Source: an uncultured Clostridia bacterium (GTDB taxonomy: Bacteria; Bacillota; Clostridia; Saccharofermentanales; DTU023). Taken from it: DNA of 59,366 nucleotides. Below the pieces are notes generated by a model, which saw only the letters and a program-made list of their open reading frames with translations, was not told the origin of the DNA and ran no database searches. The position numbers and the translations under genes are program-made. The stretch is from the NCBI GenBank assembly GCA_946220865.1, contig CAMJYM010000011.1, positions 1 to 59,366 of the forward strand, written 5' to 3'. Below, one piece after another: positions 9,001 through 17,248 of the stretch (positions within the stretch are counted from its first letter, which is position 1; the number at the start of each line of letters is the position of its first letter).

Positions 9001-9649
9001 AAGCCTCGACGACCTCCAGGCGTTTAATCAGGCGGACCTTTTTCTGGCCGCGGGAAGCGCGCAGTTCATCGTGCAGCTCAGTTGTGAGGACATCGAGGTC
9101 AATCGCTTTGAGCAGCTCGAGAATGGCCTCCGCACCCATGCGGGCATCAAAGGATTTGCGGCCATACTTGGCCATGGCTTCGCGGTACTGTGTCTCAGAG
9201 ATAAGTTCTTTGCAGGCAAAGTCCGTCTCCTTAGGATCGAGCACCACGTAGGCGGCAAAATACAGCACCTTCTCGATATCGCGGGGTTTCATGTCGAGCA
9301 TGAGGCCCATGCGGGAAGGCGTGCCGCGGAAATACCAGATGTGGGAGCAGGGGGCCGCCAATTTGATGTGACCCATGCGCTCACGGCGCACCTTGGCGCG
9401 CGTCACTTCGACGCCGCAGCGGTCGCAGACAATGCCGCGATAACGGATTTTCTTATATTTGCCGCAGTGACATTCCCAGTCCTTGGTCGGCCCGAAGATA
9501 CGCTCGCAAAAGAGGCCGTCGCGCTCCGGTTTTAGCGTGCGGTAGTTGATGGTTTCCGGCTTTTTAACTTCGCCGTGCGACCATTCCAGAATTTTCTCAG
9601 GAGAGGCCAGACCAATTCCAATACTCTCAAAATTGCTGATATCCGACAT
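6080..9649 (-). CDS. rpoC: RNA polymerase subunit beta'
   Basis: This encodes the largest catalytic subunit of RNA polymerase. Visible are the N-terminal zinc ribbon (Cys60, 62, 75, 78), the absolutely conserved NADFDGDQM metal-binding loop near residue 450, the second zinc site CGCSTGVCAHC, and the trigger-loop region. At 1189 residues it has the typical Firmicutes length without the large insertions of proteobacteria. I start it at the ATG at 9649, 7 bp after GAGGT. The frame could extend to a GTG at 9661, but that abuts the rpoB stop and lacks an SD. It is co-transcribed with rpoB (12-bp gap). Confidence 0.97.
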   Translation of the reverse strand: MSDISNFESIGIGLASPEKILEWSHGEVKKPETINYRTLKPERDGLFCERIFGPTKDWECHCGKYKKIRYRGIVCDRCGVEVTRAKVRRERMGHIKLAAPCSHIWYFRGTPSRMGLMLDMKPRDIEKVLYFAAYVVLDPKETDFACKELISETQYREAMAKYGRKSFDARMGAEAILELLKAIDLDVLTTELHDELRASRGQKKVRLIKRLEVVEAFKQSGNQPEWMILTVLPVLPPELRPMVQLDGGRFATSDLNDLYRRVINRNNRLQKLMTLGAPNIIVRNEKRMLQEAVDALIDNGRRGRAVTGAGNRALKSLSDLLKGKQGRFRQNLLGKRVDYSGRSVIVVGPELKMHQCGLPKEMALELFKPFVMREIEKRGFAHNMKSAKRMVEKASDVVWDILEEVIKDHPVLLNRAPTLHRLGIQAFEPVLVEGRAIKLHPLACTPFNADFDGDQMAVHVPLSVEAQAEARFLMLAANNLLKPQDGKPVTVPTQDMVLGCYFLTIDMDDKKGDGRCFMDVDEAIMAYTQHELDLHARIKVRVEYEEDGVKKHQLVESTLGRFIFNSVIPQDLGYVDRSLPENRCKLECDFLVGKKQLGQIIDRCVNRHGLTASANMLDHVKAMGYHYSTLSGISIGLFDMVIPDVKEKLIHEAEKKVDYINERYRKGILNDYGRYRTVVEIWRKTTDDITEELKASLGKYNPVYMMSNSGARGNINQIKQLAGMRGNMVDTTGRTLEIPVKSNLREGMNVLEFFISSHGARKALSDTALKTADSGYLTRRLVDIAQDVIVREEDCGTREYMEVGPVYVGSRANKKVLEKLSDRVVGRYAARDILDPANGEVIVPENTMITSDQAKRIEDCGIEKVKIRSTLTCGCSTGVCAHCYGKNLATSGHTVVGEAVGIMAAQSIGEPGTQLTLRTFHAGGIASSDDITQGLPRVEELFESRKPKGQATITEIAGVVNVEENDTRRHEVTVTSADGEVAKFSIPLSTTLLVQSGDSVEAGDRITDGSVNPHDIMRLVGPEGVANYIITEVLKVYKNNGVDINDKHVEIIVRQMLRKVKVEDAGDADFLTGSTVDRFDFDAQNARLEAEGKTPAEGKRILLGITKAALATESFLSAASFQEQTKVLTDAAVKGKMDKLNGLKENVIIGKLIPAGTGLKPYREITAAPNIPENKALIDEFERKPELGA

Positions 9650-9661
9650 TGTCAACCTCAC

Positions 9662-12600
9662 TTATTCTTCGTCTGCATCGGCGTCTTCGTCAGCGCCCAT
9701 GTCATCCGCAGCTTCGCTGTAATCATCTTCGTCCACGCCGCCTTCTTCGTTGAGGCTTCCCGTCGAGAAGCCTGAGCCGCCGAAGTCCGCATGGCCGGAC
9801 ATTTCAAAGAAGTCGCTCAGATTCGGTCGCTCGCGGCGGACAAATTCTTCGTCTTCTTCGGAGGAATCCTTGATTTCGAGTTTCTGATCGCCGGAATAAA
9901 TGTTGACATCCAGCGCCAGACTCTGCATTTCCTTGACGAGCACCTTAAAGGCTTCGGGGACACCCGGTTCAGGGATATTCTCCCCTTTGACAATGGACTC
10001 GTAGGTCTTGGTACGGCCGACGATATCGTCGGACTTCACCGTGAGGATTTCCTGCAGGGTGTGGGCCGCGCCGTAGGCTTCGAGCGCCCAGACTTCCATT
10101 TCGCCGAAGCGCTGACCGCCGAACTGGGCTTTGCCGCCCAGGGGCTGCTGCGTGACGAGGGAGTAGGGACCGATGGAGCGGGCGTGAATCTTATCGTCGA
10201 CCAGATGGTTTAATTTCAGATAGTACATGACTCCGACGGTGATGCGGTTTTCAAAGGCTTCACCGGTGCGTCCATCATAGAGAACGGTCTTGCCGTCCGG
10301 ATCGATGCCTGCCTTGGCAAAGGCTTCGCTGACATCTTTTTCGCTGGCCCCGTCAAACACCGGGGTGGCAAATTTAACGCCGAGCAGGCGGCCCGCCAGG
10401 CCCAGATGGACCTCCAGCAGCTGGCCGATGTTCATGCGCGAGGGCACGCCCAGCGGGTTCAGAACGATGTCGAGCGGCGTGCCGTCCGGCATAAAGGGCA
10501 TATCTTCTACCGGCAGGATGCGTGAAACGACACCTTTGTTGCCGTGGCGGCCGGCCATCTTATCGCCGACCGAGATTTTGCGCTTCTGCGCGACATAGAC
10601 CCGCACCATTTTGGTGACGCCGTGTTTCAGGTCGTCGCCGTTTTCGCGGGTAAAGGTGCGCACATCCACGACGATACCGGATTCGCCGTGCGGAACTTTG
10701 GTCGAGGTATCGCGGACTTCGCGGATCTTCTCGCCAAAGATGGCACGGTAGAGGCGTTCTTCAGGCGTCAGCTCAGTTTCGCCCTTGGGCGAGATTTTGC
10801 CGACCAGAATATCGCCTGCATTAACTTCTGCGCCGACGCGGACAATACCGGATTCATCCAGATTCTGCAGGGTATCATCCCCCACGTTGGGAATTTCGCG
10901 CGTGATCTCTTCCGGCCCCAGCTTGGTGTCGCGGGCTTCGCATTCGTACTCGCTGATATGGATGGAGGTGTAGCGGTCTTCCTGAACCAGACGTTCAGAG
11001 ATAAGAACGGCGTCCTCGTAGTTGTAACCTTCCCAGGTCATAAAGCCGATGAGGGCGTTGCGTCCGAGAGCCAGCTCACCATGATCGGTGGACGGACCAT
11101 CGGCAATGATGTCGCCTTCTTTGATTCGCTCTCCGCCGCGGACCAGCGGGCGCTGGTTCTGGCAGGTGCCCTGGTTGGAGCGCTGATACTTCTGCAGCTC
11201 ATAGATATCGCGCTGATTGTCGTCGCGCAGCACCGTGATGGTATCGGCGGCGACGTGCTCCACAAGGCCGTCGTGTTTGGCGACGATGCAGACGCCGGAG
11301 TCTTTGGCCGCGCGGTATTCCATGCCCGTGCCGACAATCGGAGCTTCCGTCTTAATCAGCGGCACAGCCTGGCGCTGCATGTTCGAACCCATGAGGGCGC
11401 GGTTAGCATCGTCGTTGCCGAGGAAGGGAATGAGCGAAGTGGCGACCGAAACGAGCTGCTTCGGCGAGACGTCCATGAGGTCAACCTTCTCCGGGGGCAG
11501 TTCAAGGAACTGGTCGAGCCAGCGGCAAACGACCCGCTTGTTGAGAAAATGCCCGGCCTCATCGAGAGGTTCGTTCGCCTGGGCGATGTTGAAATAATCT
11601 TCCTCATCCGCCGTCATGTAGCGAATTTCGTGGGTGACGATGCCTTTCTTCTTATCGTAAATTCGATAGGGCGTTTCGATAAAGCCGTATTTATTGATGC
11701 GCGCATAGCAGGCCAGACTGTTAATCAGACCGATGTTCGGGCCTTCTGGCGTTTCAATCGGACACATGCGGCCATAATGGGAGGAATGAACGTCACGTAC
11801 TTCAAAGTTGGCGCGTTCGCGAGAGAGGCCGCCCGGGCCGAGGGCCGAGAGACGTCTTTTGTGCGTGAGCTCAGCCAGCGGGTTGGGCTGGTCAAGAAAC
11901 TGCGAGAGCTGTGAAGAGCCGAAAAACTCCTTGATCGCTGCGCTCACCGGACGTGTGTTCACGATCTGCTGGGGCGTGGCGGCGTTGATGTCCTGCATGG
12001 ACTGCATACGCTCGCGCACCACTCTCTCCATGCGGGAGAAACCGATGCGGATCTGATTCTGTAAAAGCTCGCCCACCGAACGGATGCGGCGGTTGCCCAG
12101 ATGGTCAATATCGTCTTTATTGCCGACGCCATATTCCAGACCGATAAAGTAAGAAATGGAGGCAATGATGTCATCGATCGTCAGGTGGAATGGCAGCAGC
12201 TCGAAACGCTTTTCATGCAGCCGTTCGGCCAGGCTCTTTTCACTTTTGCCCGCTTTGAACTCTGCAATAATCTGATCGAGGACGGGGGTGTAAACAAGCT
12301 CCTCGATATCCAGAGCCTCGGGATCGACATCCTTCAGCTCTTTTTCGCTGAAAAAGCGCAGGAGATAAGCGCGCAGATCCACCCGGTTATTGCCCGTCAC
12401 CTTGAGCATTTTGTCGGAAGTGGTCACCTGGTTGCCGATGGTCGTGACGGGGTAAATCCACACATCGTTGACACCGGCATTCTGGATGTTCTGCGCCAGT
12501 TCGCGATCCAGCACTGTGCCCTCGGTGGCCAGGATTTCGCCTTCGGAATCCACCACATTTTTGGCCAGGCAGTGCCCCGGCAGACGGCGGGTCAGGCCGA

Positions 12601-13435
12601 GCTTTTTGTTGACCTTATAGATGCCGACTCGGGCGAGGTCATAACGCTTCGGCTCAAAAAACATGTTTTCCAGATAGGAGCGGGCGCCTTCGGGCGTATA
12701 AACTTCACCCGGACGCAGTTTGCGGAACATCTCCTGCGAACCGTCCTCCTGGTTGTGGCAGCCGTCCTTTTCGACCGTGAGACGCATACTCTCTTCATTG
12801 CCGAAAAGTTCGTTGATCTCTTCATCGCTGCCAAAGCCCAGAGCGCGCAGGAAAATACTCAGATAAAATTTACGCGTGCGATCCACACGAACCCAGAGCA
12901 CACCGTTGGCATCGGTTTCGTATTCCAGCCAGGCGCCGCGGTTCGGAATCAACTGAGAGGTATAAAGTTCAACATCATTTTTATCTTTGACGATGTCGTA
13001 GTAAGCCCCCGGCGAACGGACGATCTGGGAAATGACGACGCGCTCCGCCCCGTTGATGATAAAAGTACCGGTGTCCGTCATGATCGGGAAATCACCGATA
13101 AAAATCATCTGCTCCTTGACGACATCCGTCCTGCGGTTGTGGAGACGAACTTTGACGCGCAGCGGCGCAGCATAGTTCTCATCCCGCTCTTTGCACTTGG
13201 CGATACTGTCGTTTGGATGCTCTATGTCAAACTCTTTATCCAGAAAAGATAATTCAATATCTCCCGAGTAATCGCGAATCGGAGAAACTTCGTCCAGGAC
13301 TTCCTTGAGCCCTTTATCGAGAAACCAGCGATAACTGTTTCTCTGGACTTCAATCAGATTTGGGATATCAATGATTTCATCGATTTTGGAATAGGACATC
13401 CGCGTGCTTTGCCCGTACTGAACGGCTTTTACCAT
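9662..13435 (-). CDS. rpoB: RNA polymerase subunit beta
   Basis: Subunit beta of RNA polymerase, 1257 residues. Conserved blocks include the rifampicin-pocket region (GSSQLSQFLDQ, LTHKRRLSALGPGG), the ETPEGPNIGL motif, the KMAGRHGNKG motif and the C-terminal clamp helices that contact beta'. The C-terminus carries an unusual tail of about 25 acidic residues (DEDDYSEAADDMGADED...) beyond the usual end. I start at the ATG at 13435, placed 7 bp after GAGGTGA. A TTG three bases upstream is possible but too close to the SD. No rplJ/rplL precedes it; the gene has its own promoter and a leader of about 130 nt. Confidence 0.97.
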   Translation of the reverse strand: MVKAVQYGQSTRMSYSKIDEIIDIPNLIEVQRNSYRWFLDKGLKEVLDEVSPIRDYSGDIELSFLDKEFDIEHPNDSIAKCKERDENYAAPLRVKVRLHNRRTDVVKEQMIFIGDFPIMTDTGTFIINGAERVVISQIVRSPGAYYDIVKDKNDVELYTSQLIPNRGAWLEYETDANGVLWVRVDRTRKFYLSIFLRALGFGSDEEINELFGNEESMRLTVEKDGCHNQEDGSQEMFRKLRPGEVYTPEGARSYLENMFFEPKRYDLARVGIYKVNKKLGLTRRLPGHCLAKNVVDSEGEILATEGTVLDRELAQNIQNAGVNDVWIYPVTTIGNQVTTSDKMLKVTGNNRVDLRAYLLRFFSEKELKDVDPEALDIEELVYTPVLDQIIAEFKAGKSEKSLAERLHEKRFELLPFHLTIDDIIASISYFIGLEYGVGNKDDIDHLGNRRIRSVGELLQNQIRIGFSRMERVVRERMQSMQDINAATPQQIVNTRPVSAAIKEFFGSSQLSQFLDQPNPLAELTHKRRLSALGPGGLSRERANFEVRDVHSSHYGRMCPIETPEGPNIGLINSLACYARINKYGFIETPYRIYDKKKGIVTHEIRYMTADEEDYFNIAQANEPLDEAGHFLNKRVVCRWLDQFLELPPEKVDLMDVSPKQLVSVATSLIPFLGNDDANRALMGSNMQRQAVPLIKTEAPIVGTGMEYRAAKDSGVCIVAKHDGLVEHVAADTITVLRDDNQRDIYELQKYQRSNQGTCQNQRPLVRGGERIKEGDIIADGPSTDHGELALGRNALIGFMTWEGYNYEDAVLISERLVQEDRYTSIHISEYECEARDTKLGPEEITREIPNVGDDTLQNLDESGIVRVGAEVNAGDILVGKISPKGETELTPEERLYRAIFGEKIREVRDTSTKVPHGESGIVVDVRTFTRENGDDLKHGVTKMVRVYVAQKRKISVGDKMAGRHGNKGVVSRILPVEDMPFMPDGTPLDIVLNPLGVPSRMNIGQLLEVHLGLAGRLLGVKFATPVFDGASEKDVSEAFAKAGIDPDGKTVLYDGRTGEAFENRITVGVMYYLKLNHLVDDKIHARSIGPYSLVTQQPLGGKAQFGGQRFGEMEVWALEAYGAAHTLQEILTVKSDDIVGRTKTYESIVKGENIPEPGVPEAFKVLVKEMQSLALDVNIYSGDQKLEIKDSSEEDEEFVRRERPNLSDFFEMSGHADFGGSGFSTGSLNEEGGVDEDDYSEAADDMGADEDADADEE

Positions 13436-13468
13436 CAATGATCACCTCGCGAGCTTGGAAACGCCGGA

Positions 13469-13496
13469 TTGACGGCGCTTGAGAAAATGCTATAAT
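13469..13496 (+). promoter_or_regulatory. Promoter antisense to the rpoB leader
   Basis: Plus-strand TTGACG (13469-13474), 16 bp, perfect TATAAT (13491-13496). It fires away from rpoB, through the rpoB leader and promoter. Confidence 0.65.
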
Positions 13497-13575
13497 GTGG
13501 CTGTGTGAAGAGCTTCCAGTTGGCCATGTGGACAGTCAAAAGGGCAGTCTTTCACCTCTAGGGACACATTTTAAG

Positions 13576-13604
13576 AGTTTATCAAACGCCAGCAGCCCTG
13601 TCAA
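13576..13604 (-). promoter_or_regulatory. rpoB promoter
   Basis: On the minus strand TTGACA (13599-13604), 17 bp, TAAACT (13576-13581). Start of RNA is expected near 13569, giving an rpoB leader of about 130 nt. It contains a small hairpin (CGCCG/CGGCG) about 25 nt before the SD. Confidence 0.75.
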
Positions 13605-13619
13605 GCTGCGGGCGTTTTT
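13584..13619 (+). terminator. Intrinsic terminator downstream of the antisense promoter
   Basis: A seven-base outer stem, one mismatch and a four-base inner stem, followed by TTTTTC. On the other strand the same bases hold the -35 box and spacer of the rpoB promoter. Confidence 0.75.
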
Positions 13620-13765
13620 CTCTTGGACAGAGCTTCTTCGTTTTTAGCGGTATAGCGTTGTCGATTTGGCCGACAAATAATGGCCTTTTTTTGTTAACAG
13701 ATCTTTTCTCTCAGGTTTTACTATCTTTTGTCATGCAAACTTCATGGCTGCGACATGAACTTGCG

Positions 13766-13794
13766 TTGACGAAGGGTTCCCCTCTTATTAAACT
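13766..13794 (+). promoter_or_regulatory. Promoter of the Cys-rich secreted protein
   Basis: TTGACG (13766-13771), 17 bp, TAAACT (13789-13794). RNA start is expected near 13801, leaving a 124-nt leader. Confidence 0.7.
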
Positions 13795-13812
13795 TAATAC
13801 AGCACGATCGCA

Positions 13813-13841
13813 TTTTGTACATCTGACATGTCTGTACAAAA
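13813..13841. promoter_or_regulatory. Inverted repeat in the leader
   Basis: TTTTGTAC and GTACAAAA face each other across 13 bp, 12-40 nt after the expected RNA start. It could be an operator or an mRNA stem-loop. Confidence 0.5.
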
Positions 13842-13924
13842 AATTCAGACTTTGTGCGGGTCCGGATTCATCGCCGCTCCCCGAACTGATTTTGAATGGC
13901 GATCATCAGAAAGGAGTTTTTCAT

Positions 13925-14530
13925 ATGAAAAAACAACTTATGACCCTTGGCCTCATCCTGGCTCTTGCGCTTTCGTTGATGGTCCTGGGCGGTCAGAGCG
14001 TCAGCGCCTGTGAAGGTGGCTGCAATGCTGCACCGAACTATGTCGTGCGGCCGGTCGCGACCAATGTCCCCACTTACACTATGGTCACCGTGCCCCAGCC
14101 TGTGCAGGCTCCTGCGACACCGGCCAATGCGCCTCTGATGCCCAACGGCAAACCGGCTTATTCACAGATGACGGTACCGGTTTATGTTTCACCGGCCTCG
14201 ACCATGACGATGCCTGTTCTTGTCAGCCCGATGTCGATGCCTCGTCCGGTAGTTCAGCCGGCTCAGCCCAGATTGGTGAATCCTCTCTACGGCTATGACA
14301 ACTACTGCAAGCCCTGCGGCTACACTTCCAAACTGGTTCTGAACAGCTGCAGCTCGCCTTGCTTTAAGCCGACCTGTGGCCTGCCCTGGTTTAAACCCTA
14401 TGGCAGCTGCATTAAACCCTGCAGCAGCCGTTATTATAAGGTTGGCGATCAAGTCGTGAGCTATAGTGATGTTCAGGATGCACTGATCCTGCCTGGCTAT
14501 TACGGATATACCGGTATTATCATCAAATAA
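13925..14530 (+). CDS. Secreted Cys/Pro-rich protein of unknown function
   Basis: The 201-residue protein starts at an ATG preceded by AGAAAGGAG at good spacing; a longer frame to 13658 lacks an SD. A clear signal peptide (KK, then a long hydrophobic run to SVSA) is followed at once by CEGGC. The middle (residues ~35-120) is rich in Pro, Thr, Val and Met with repeated TVPQPV/TVPVYVSP-like phrases. The C-terminal third holds paired cysteines (CKPC, CSSPC and three singles; nine in all in the mature part). The lipobox-like position of the first Cys is not typical, so a secreted disulfide-bonded or wall-associated protein seems likelier than a lipoprotein. I recognise no family. It is monocistronic, with its own promoter and terminator. 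Confidence 0.7.
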   Translation: MKKQLMTLGLILALALSLMVLGGQSVSACEGGCNAAPNYVVRPVATNVPTYTMVTVPQPVQAPATPANAPLMPNGKPAYSQMTVPVYVSPASTMTMPVLVSPMSMPRPVVQPAQPRLVNPLYGYDNYCKPCGYTSKLVLNSCSSPCFKPTCGLPWFKPYGSCIKPCSSRYYKVGDQVVSYSDVQDALILPGYYGYTGIIIK

Positions 14531-14569
14531 AAAAGCAGCCGCAATTTAAGTGTGCTCATCGACAAAAAC

Positions 14570-14602
14570 GGGAGCTGTCTCATATGAGACAGCTCCCTTT
14601 TT
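14570..14602 (+). terminator. Intrinsic terminator
   Basis: GGGAGCTGTCTCAT (14570-14583) faces its exact complement (14584-14597), then TTTTT. It ends the Cys-rich protein transcript. Confidence 0.9.
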
Positions 14603-14631
14603 CTGGGGTCATTTGCATTTTTCAGGTCTAA

Positions 14632-14673
14632 GAGGACTGTCTCTCTACCCTTTGGTCTTGTGAGACAGTCCTC
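14632..14673 (-). terminator. Inverted repeat downstream of the parvulin gene
   Basis: GAGGACTGTCTC (14632-14643) pairs with 14662-14673 over an 18-nt loop. It is placed as a terminator for the minus-strand foldase but has only a weak T run. It shares CTGTCTC with the facing terminator. Confidence 0.5.
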
Positions 14674-14685
14674 ATTTGTATAAGC

Positions 14686-16875
14686 TTATTTGCCGGACGT
14701 CGTTTCGTTGGAGCTTTCCTCGTCGGTAGGTTCTTCGTCGGTCGTTTTTTCGTCGGCATTCTCTTTGCTGGAATGCTCTTCACTGGACGCTTCTTTAGCA
14801 GAAGTTTCTTCTTCGGAGGGCGTTTCAGCAGGGGTCGTTTCGTCTGTCTTTTTAGCTTCTTCTATTTTTTTCAGGCTTTCGGCCATGGCGGCTTCGTCGT
14901 AGGGCAGTACGTAAGCCAGTCCTTCCGCTACGGTTTCGAAGCTCATTTTATCTTTGTTGTCTTTGATCCAGGCGTTAAACTTTTCGCTGGCGAGGGCCTG
15001 CTGCACGGCTGTTTTCCAGACGGGTCTGCCAATCTTCTTGAAGTAGATGATGTGGAAGCCTTTATAGGCCTGGTTATCGGTAAAGATGGCTTCGACATCG
15101 CCTTCTTTACGGGCCGGGTCGAGAGACCAGGCTTCGTATTCGGGAATAAAGCTGCCGGGCCGTACGTTCTCGTAAAGTCCACCCTTATCCTTGCTGCCCG
15201 GATCTTCGCTGTATTTTGCAGCCAGCTCGGCAAAAGCGTCCTCGCTCTCCCCATTTTCCTTATATTCTTTAAGAATCTTGTCGACTTTCTTCTGAGCCTC
15301 AGCTTTTGCTTCTTCAAAGTCTTTGCTCTGGTCGAGCATGAGCAGGATGTGGCGGGTGGTAAAATCCGGCTTTTCAGGACGCTCACGCTTTATAAAATAG
15401 ACCAGCATGACCTGCTGATTGACGTCAACGACCTGAACATCACCCTCTTTGCGGGAGGGATCCAGCAGCCAGCTGCGGAGAGCGGAAGGCAAGCCTTCGA
15501 CAGAAACATTTTTGATCAAAGTTCTGTCATGCTCTTCCAGGCTTTTCTTTTCTTTTTCATCTGCAAGTTTCAGAATTTCGCTCTTGAAGTCGTCTTCGCT
15601 CTTGATTTTGTCTTTGATTTCATTGGCAGCTTTGAGCGAGGCATCGTGGCGTGCTTCGGCCTCTTTAGCGGCTTTTTCTGCTGCAGCCTTCTTTTCTTCT
15701 TCGCTCAGCGTCGTGGCTGCTTCGCTGGCGCTACTCTCAGATGAAGTGCTTTCACTTTGACTGAGTTCTTCGCTCTTTTCAGGTGCATTGGCTTCAGAGG
15801 GGGCCATCTTCTCAGAGGCAGCGTCATCCTTTTGTGACTCTGCCTGCTTTTTGTCATTGGCGGTTTCTCCGGGTTGGGCCTGGCTGCCATCTTCGCCGGG
15901 CTTAGCTTCGCTGGCAGTGCTGCTTTCTTTTTCGGCTTTGTCCGCCTTGGGGTCAACGTTGACCGTATAAGCACGAAGGGTAAAGAGGTCAAGCTGGTCT
16001 TTCAGTTTTTCATAGCCTTTCTCATAATCTTCGTCCGAAAATTCATAGGCGTTGCGCGTGTCTTCCTGAAATTTCACTGCAAGATAGGTGTCTGTAAAGA
16101 CCGAGCGGAGCTGTTCTTCCGTTATACCCGGGCCGAAGAGGCTGGCGATGTACTCATTAAAGTCGGCCTTCTGCGCGGCCGCATCTTCTCTGAGCGAGCT
16201 GAAAAAGTCATCGATGGACTTCTTCATCTCATCACTGAGTTCCGTGCCTTTTTCTTTAGCCTGATCGACAAGAAAACGCATCTGCGGCGCCTGCTCAGCA
16301 AAACTCTGAATTACGGCGTCCCGAAGAGGCCGCATGCTGCCATCTTTCTGGGGCATAGCGGTAGCCAGAAGTTTGCGCCCCTGAGCATCGAAAGGGGACA
16401 TTTGCAAGTTATTGCGGAACGACGCTGCCAGATAGAAGTTCATTTCAGCGGCGCTCATCTCTTTACCATTGACCTTGGCTGCGGTAAGAGCTGCATGTTT
16501 TTGAGCTTCTTCAGGGGCTTCCGTGAGCACCGAGGCAAAGGTCTCTGCAGGTGTGCTTTCGGCGGTCTGGCCGTCATCCTTACTCTTCTCGGCATCCGCT
16601 TCGGCTTTGTTCGACGTTTCGCCGCTTTGATCCGCTGTCTCAGCCTTCTCTTCTCCAGCTACGGTAGCGCTGTTCTCTTTATTTTCTGACGATTTCTCAG
16701 CGTCGCCGGACGCGGCCTTGTCTGTCTTTGTCTCAGCAAGCTCTGCTGTGCCTGATGCTGTTTTAGAAGAGCTTTTTCCGCCTTCGGCGGGGCTGCATGC
16801 CGTTAGTGGCAGAGCAAGGCCAAGCAGCAGGGCCAGGGCGAGGGTAAAAGATAAAAGTGATCTTGATTTTTTCAT
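14686..16875 (-). CDS. Foldase lipoprotein, parvulin PPIase (PrsA/SurA type)
   Basis: The 729-residue protein begins MKKSRSLLS with a lipoprotein signal ending LPLTAC, so it should be anchored on the outer face of the membrane. AGGA lies 6 bp before this ATG; another ATG two codons upstream touches the SD. A SurA_N-like helical part (VNGKEMSAAEMNFYLAAS) is interrupted by about 120 residues of Glu/Ser/Ala/Lys-rich low complexity. Then comes a parvulin domain (TTRHILLMLDQ ... LAAKYSEDPGSKDKGGLYE ... GFHIIYF) for cis-trans isomerisation of Xaa-Pro bonds. The tail is again Glu/Ser/Thr-rich. It is a paralogue of the gene at 17249-19240, with the same block order. Confidence 0.85.
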   Translation of the reverse strand: MKKSRSLLSFTLALALLLGLALPLTACSPAEGGKSSSKTASGTAELAETKTDKAASGDAEKSSENKENSATVAGEEKAETADQSGETSNKAEADAEKSKDDGQTAESTPAETFASVLTEAPEEAQKHAALTAAKVNGKEMSAAEMNFYLAASFRNNLQMSPFDAQGRKLLATAMPQKDGSMRPLRDAVIQSFAEQAPQMRFLVDQAKEKGTELSDEMKKSIDDFFSSLREDAAAQKADFNEYIASLFGPGITEEQLRSVFTDTYLAVKFQEDTRNAYEFSDEDYEKGYEKLKDQLDLFTLRAYTVNVDPKADKAEKESSTASEAKPGEDGSQAQPGETANDKKQAESQKDDAASEKMAPSEANAPEKSEELSQSESTSSESSASEAATTLSEEEKKAAAEKAAKEAEARHDASLKAANEIKDKIKSEDDFKSEILKLADEKEKKSLEEHDRTLIKNVSVEGLPSALRSWLLDPSRKEGDVQVVDVNQQVMLVYFIKRERPEKPDFTTRHILLMLDQSKDFEEAKAEAQKKVDKILKEYKENGESEDAFAELAAKYSEDPGSKDKGGLYENVRPGSFIPEYEAWSLDPARKEGDVEAIFTDNQAYKGFHIIYFKKIGRPVWKTAVQQALASEKFNAWIKDNKDKMSFETVAEGLAYVLPYDEAAMAESLKKIEEAKKTDETTPAETPSEEETSAKEASSEEHSSKENADEKTTDEEPTDEESSNETTSGK

Positions 16876-17248
16876 GAGCATTCCTGTGTTTTCTATGATT
16901 TGGCTCCGACGGCTGTAAGGCCTTATAGAGGAAGCCGTAATTATTGTAATGCTGAACTGTGGCAGAAGTGCGAACTTTTTTTTGCGAGTTGCAGCCATAA
17001 GTTTTGAGCGACTTCGTGCGCCTTATATTTAGTTTTCCCCACGGTTTAGGCAAAAAGAAGCCCATTAAGGGAAAACCCCGGGAGATCTTTATTTCAAGAA
17101 TCTTCCCGGGGATACATGGCTGATGAAGAGATCTTTCTCTGCGCTTGTGTTTGCTTTCCTACGCGGAGACATCCGTCATCTTTTCAGAAGAATGCTAGCA
17201 CCACAGTGTTGACCTCAGGTTCAGAAGAACGCAGCTGGGCTCAGCCAA
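16876..17248. other. Intergenic region between the two parvulin genes
   Basis: This 373-bp gap holds the terminator of the upstream foldase gene (17072-17111). There is a weak minus-strand promoter candidate, TTGCCT (17048-17053), 16 bp, TAAATA (17026-17031), for the downstream one. No gene or repeat array was seen. Confidence 0.4.
17072..17111 (-). terminator. Intrinsic terminator of the membrane-anchored foldase gene
   Basis: On the minus strand CCCCGGGAAGAT pairs with ATCTCCCGGGG (one bulge), followed by TTTTCCCTT. Confidence 0.8.

Larger units (their letters stand above)
13503..13619 (+). ncRNA. Candidate ~115-nt antisense RNA of the rpoB leader
   Basis: The interval runs from the start predicted by the 13469-13496 promoter to the T run of a strong intrinsic terminator (AAACGCC 13584-13590 with GGCGTTT 13611-13617, plus an inner GCAG/CTGC stem, then TTTTT). 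It has no open frame with an SD. The RNA would be complementary to the first ~65 nt of the rpoBC transcript and overlap its promoter. I do not recognise it as 4.5S, 6S, tmRNA or RNase P RNA. This is inference from promoter and terminator only. Confidence 0.45.

Noticed and set aside
6506..9535. Long plus-strand open frames opposite rpoC
   Set aside because: They mirror the codon pattern of rpoC, lack SD sequences and have no recognisable protein features.
10544..13252. Plus-strand frames of 456 and 383 residues opposite rpoB
   Set aside because: Antisense shadows of a highly biased essential gene; no start signal or domain.
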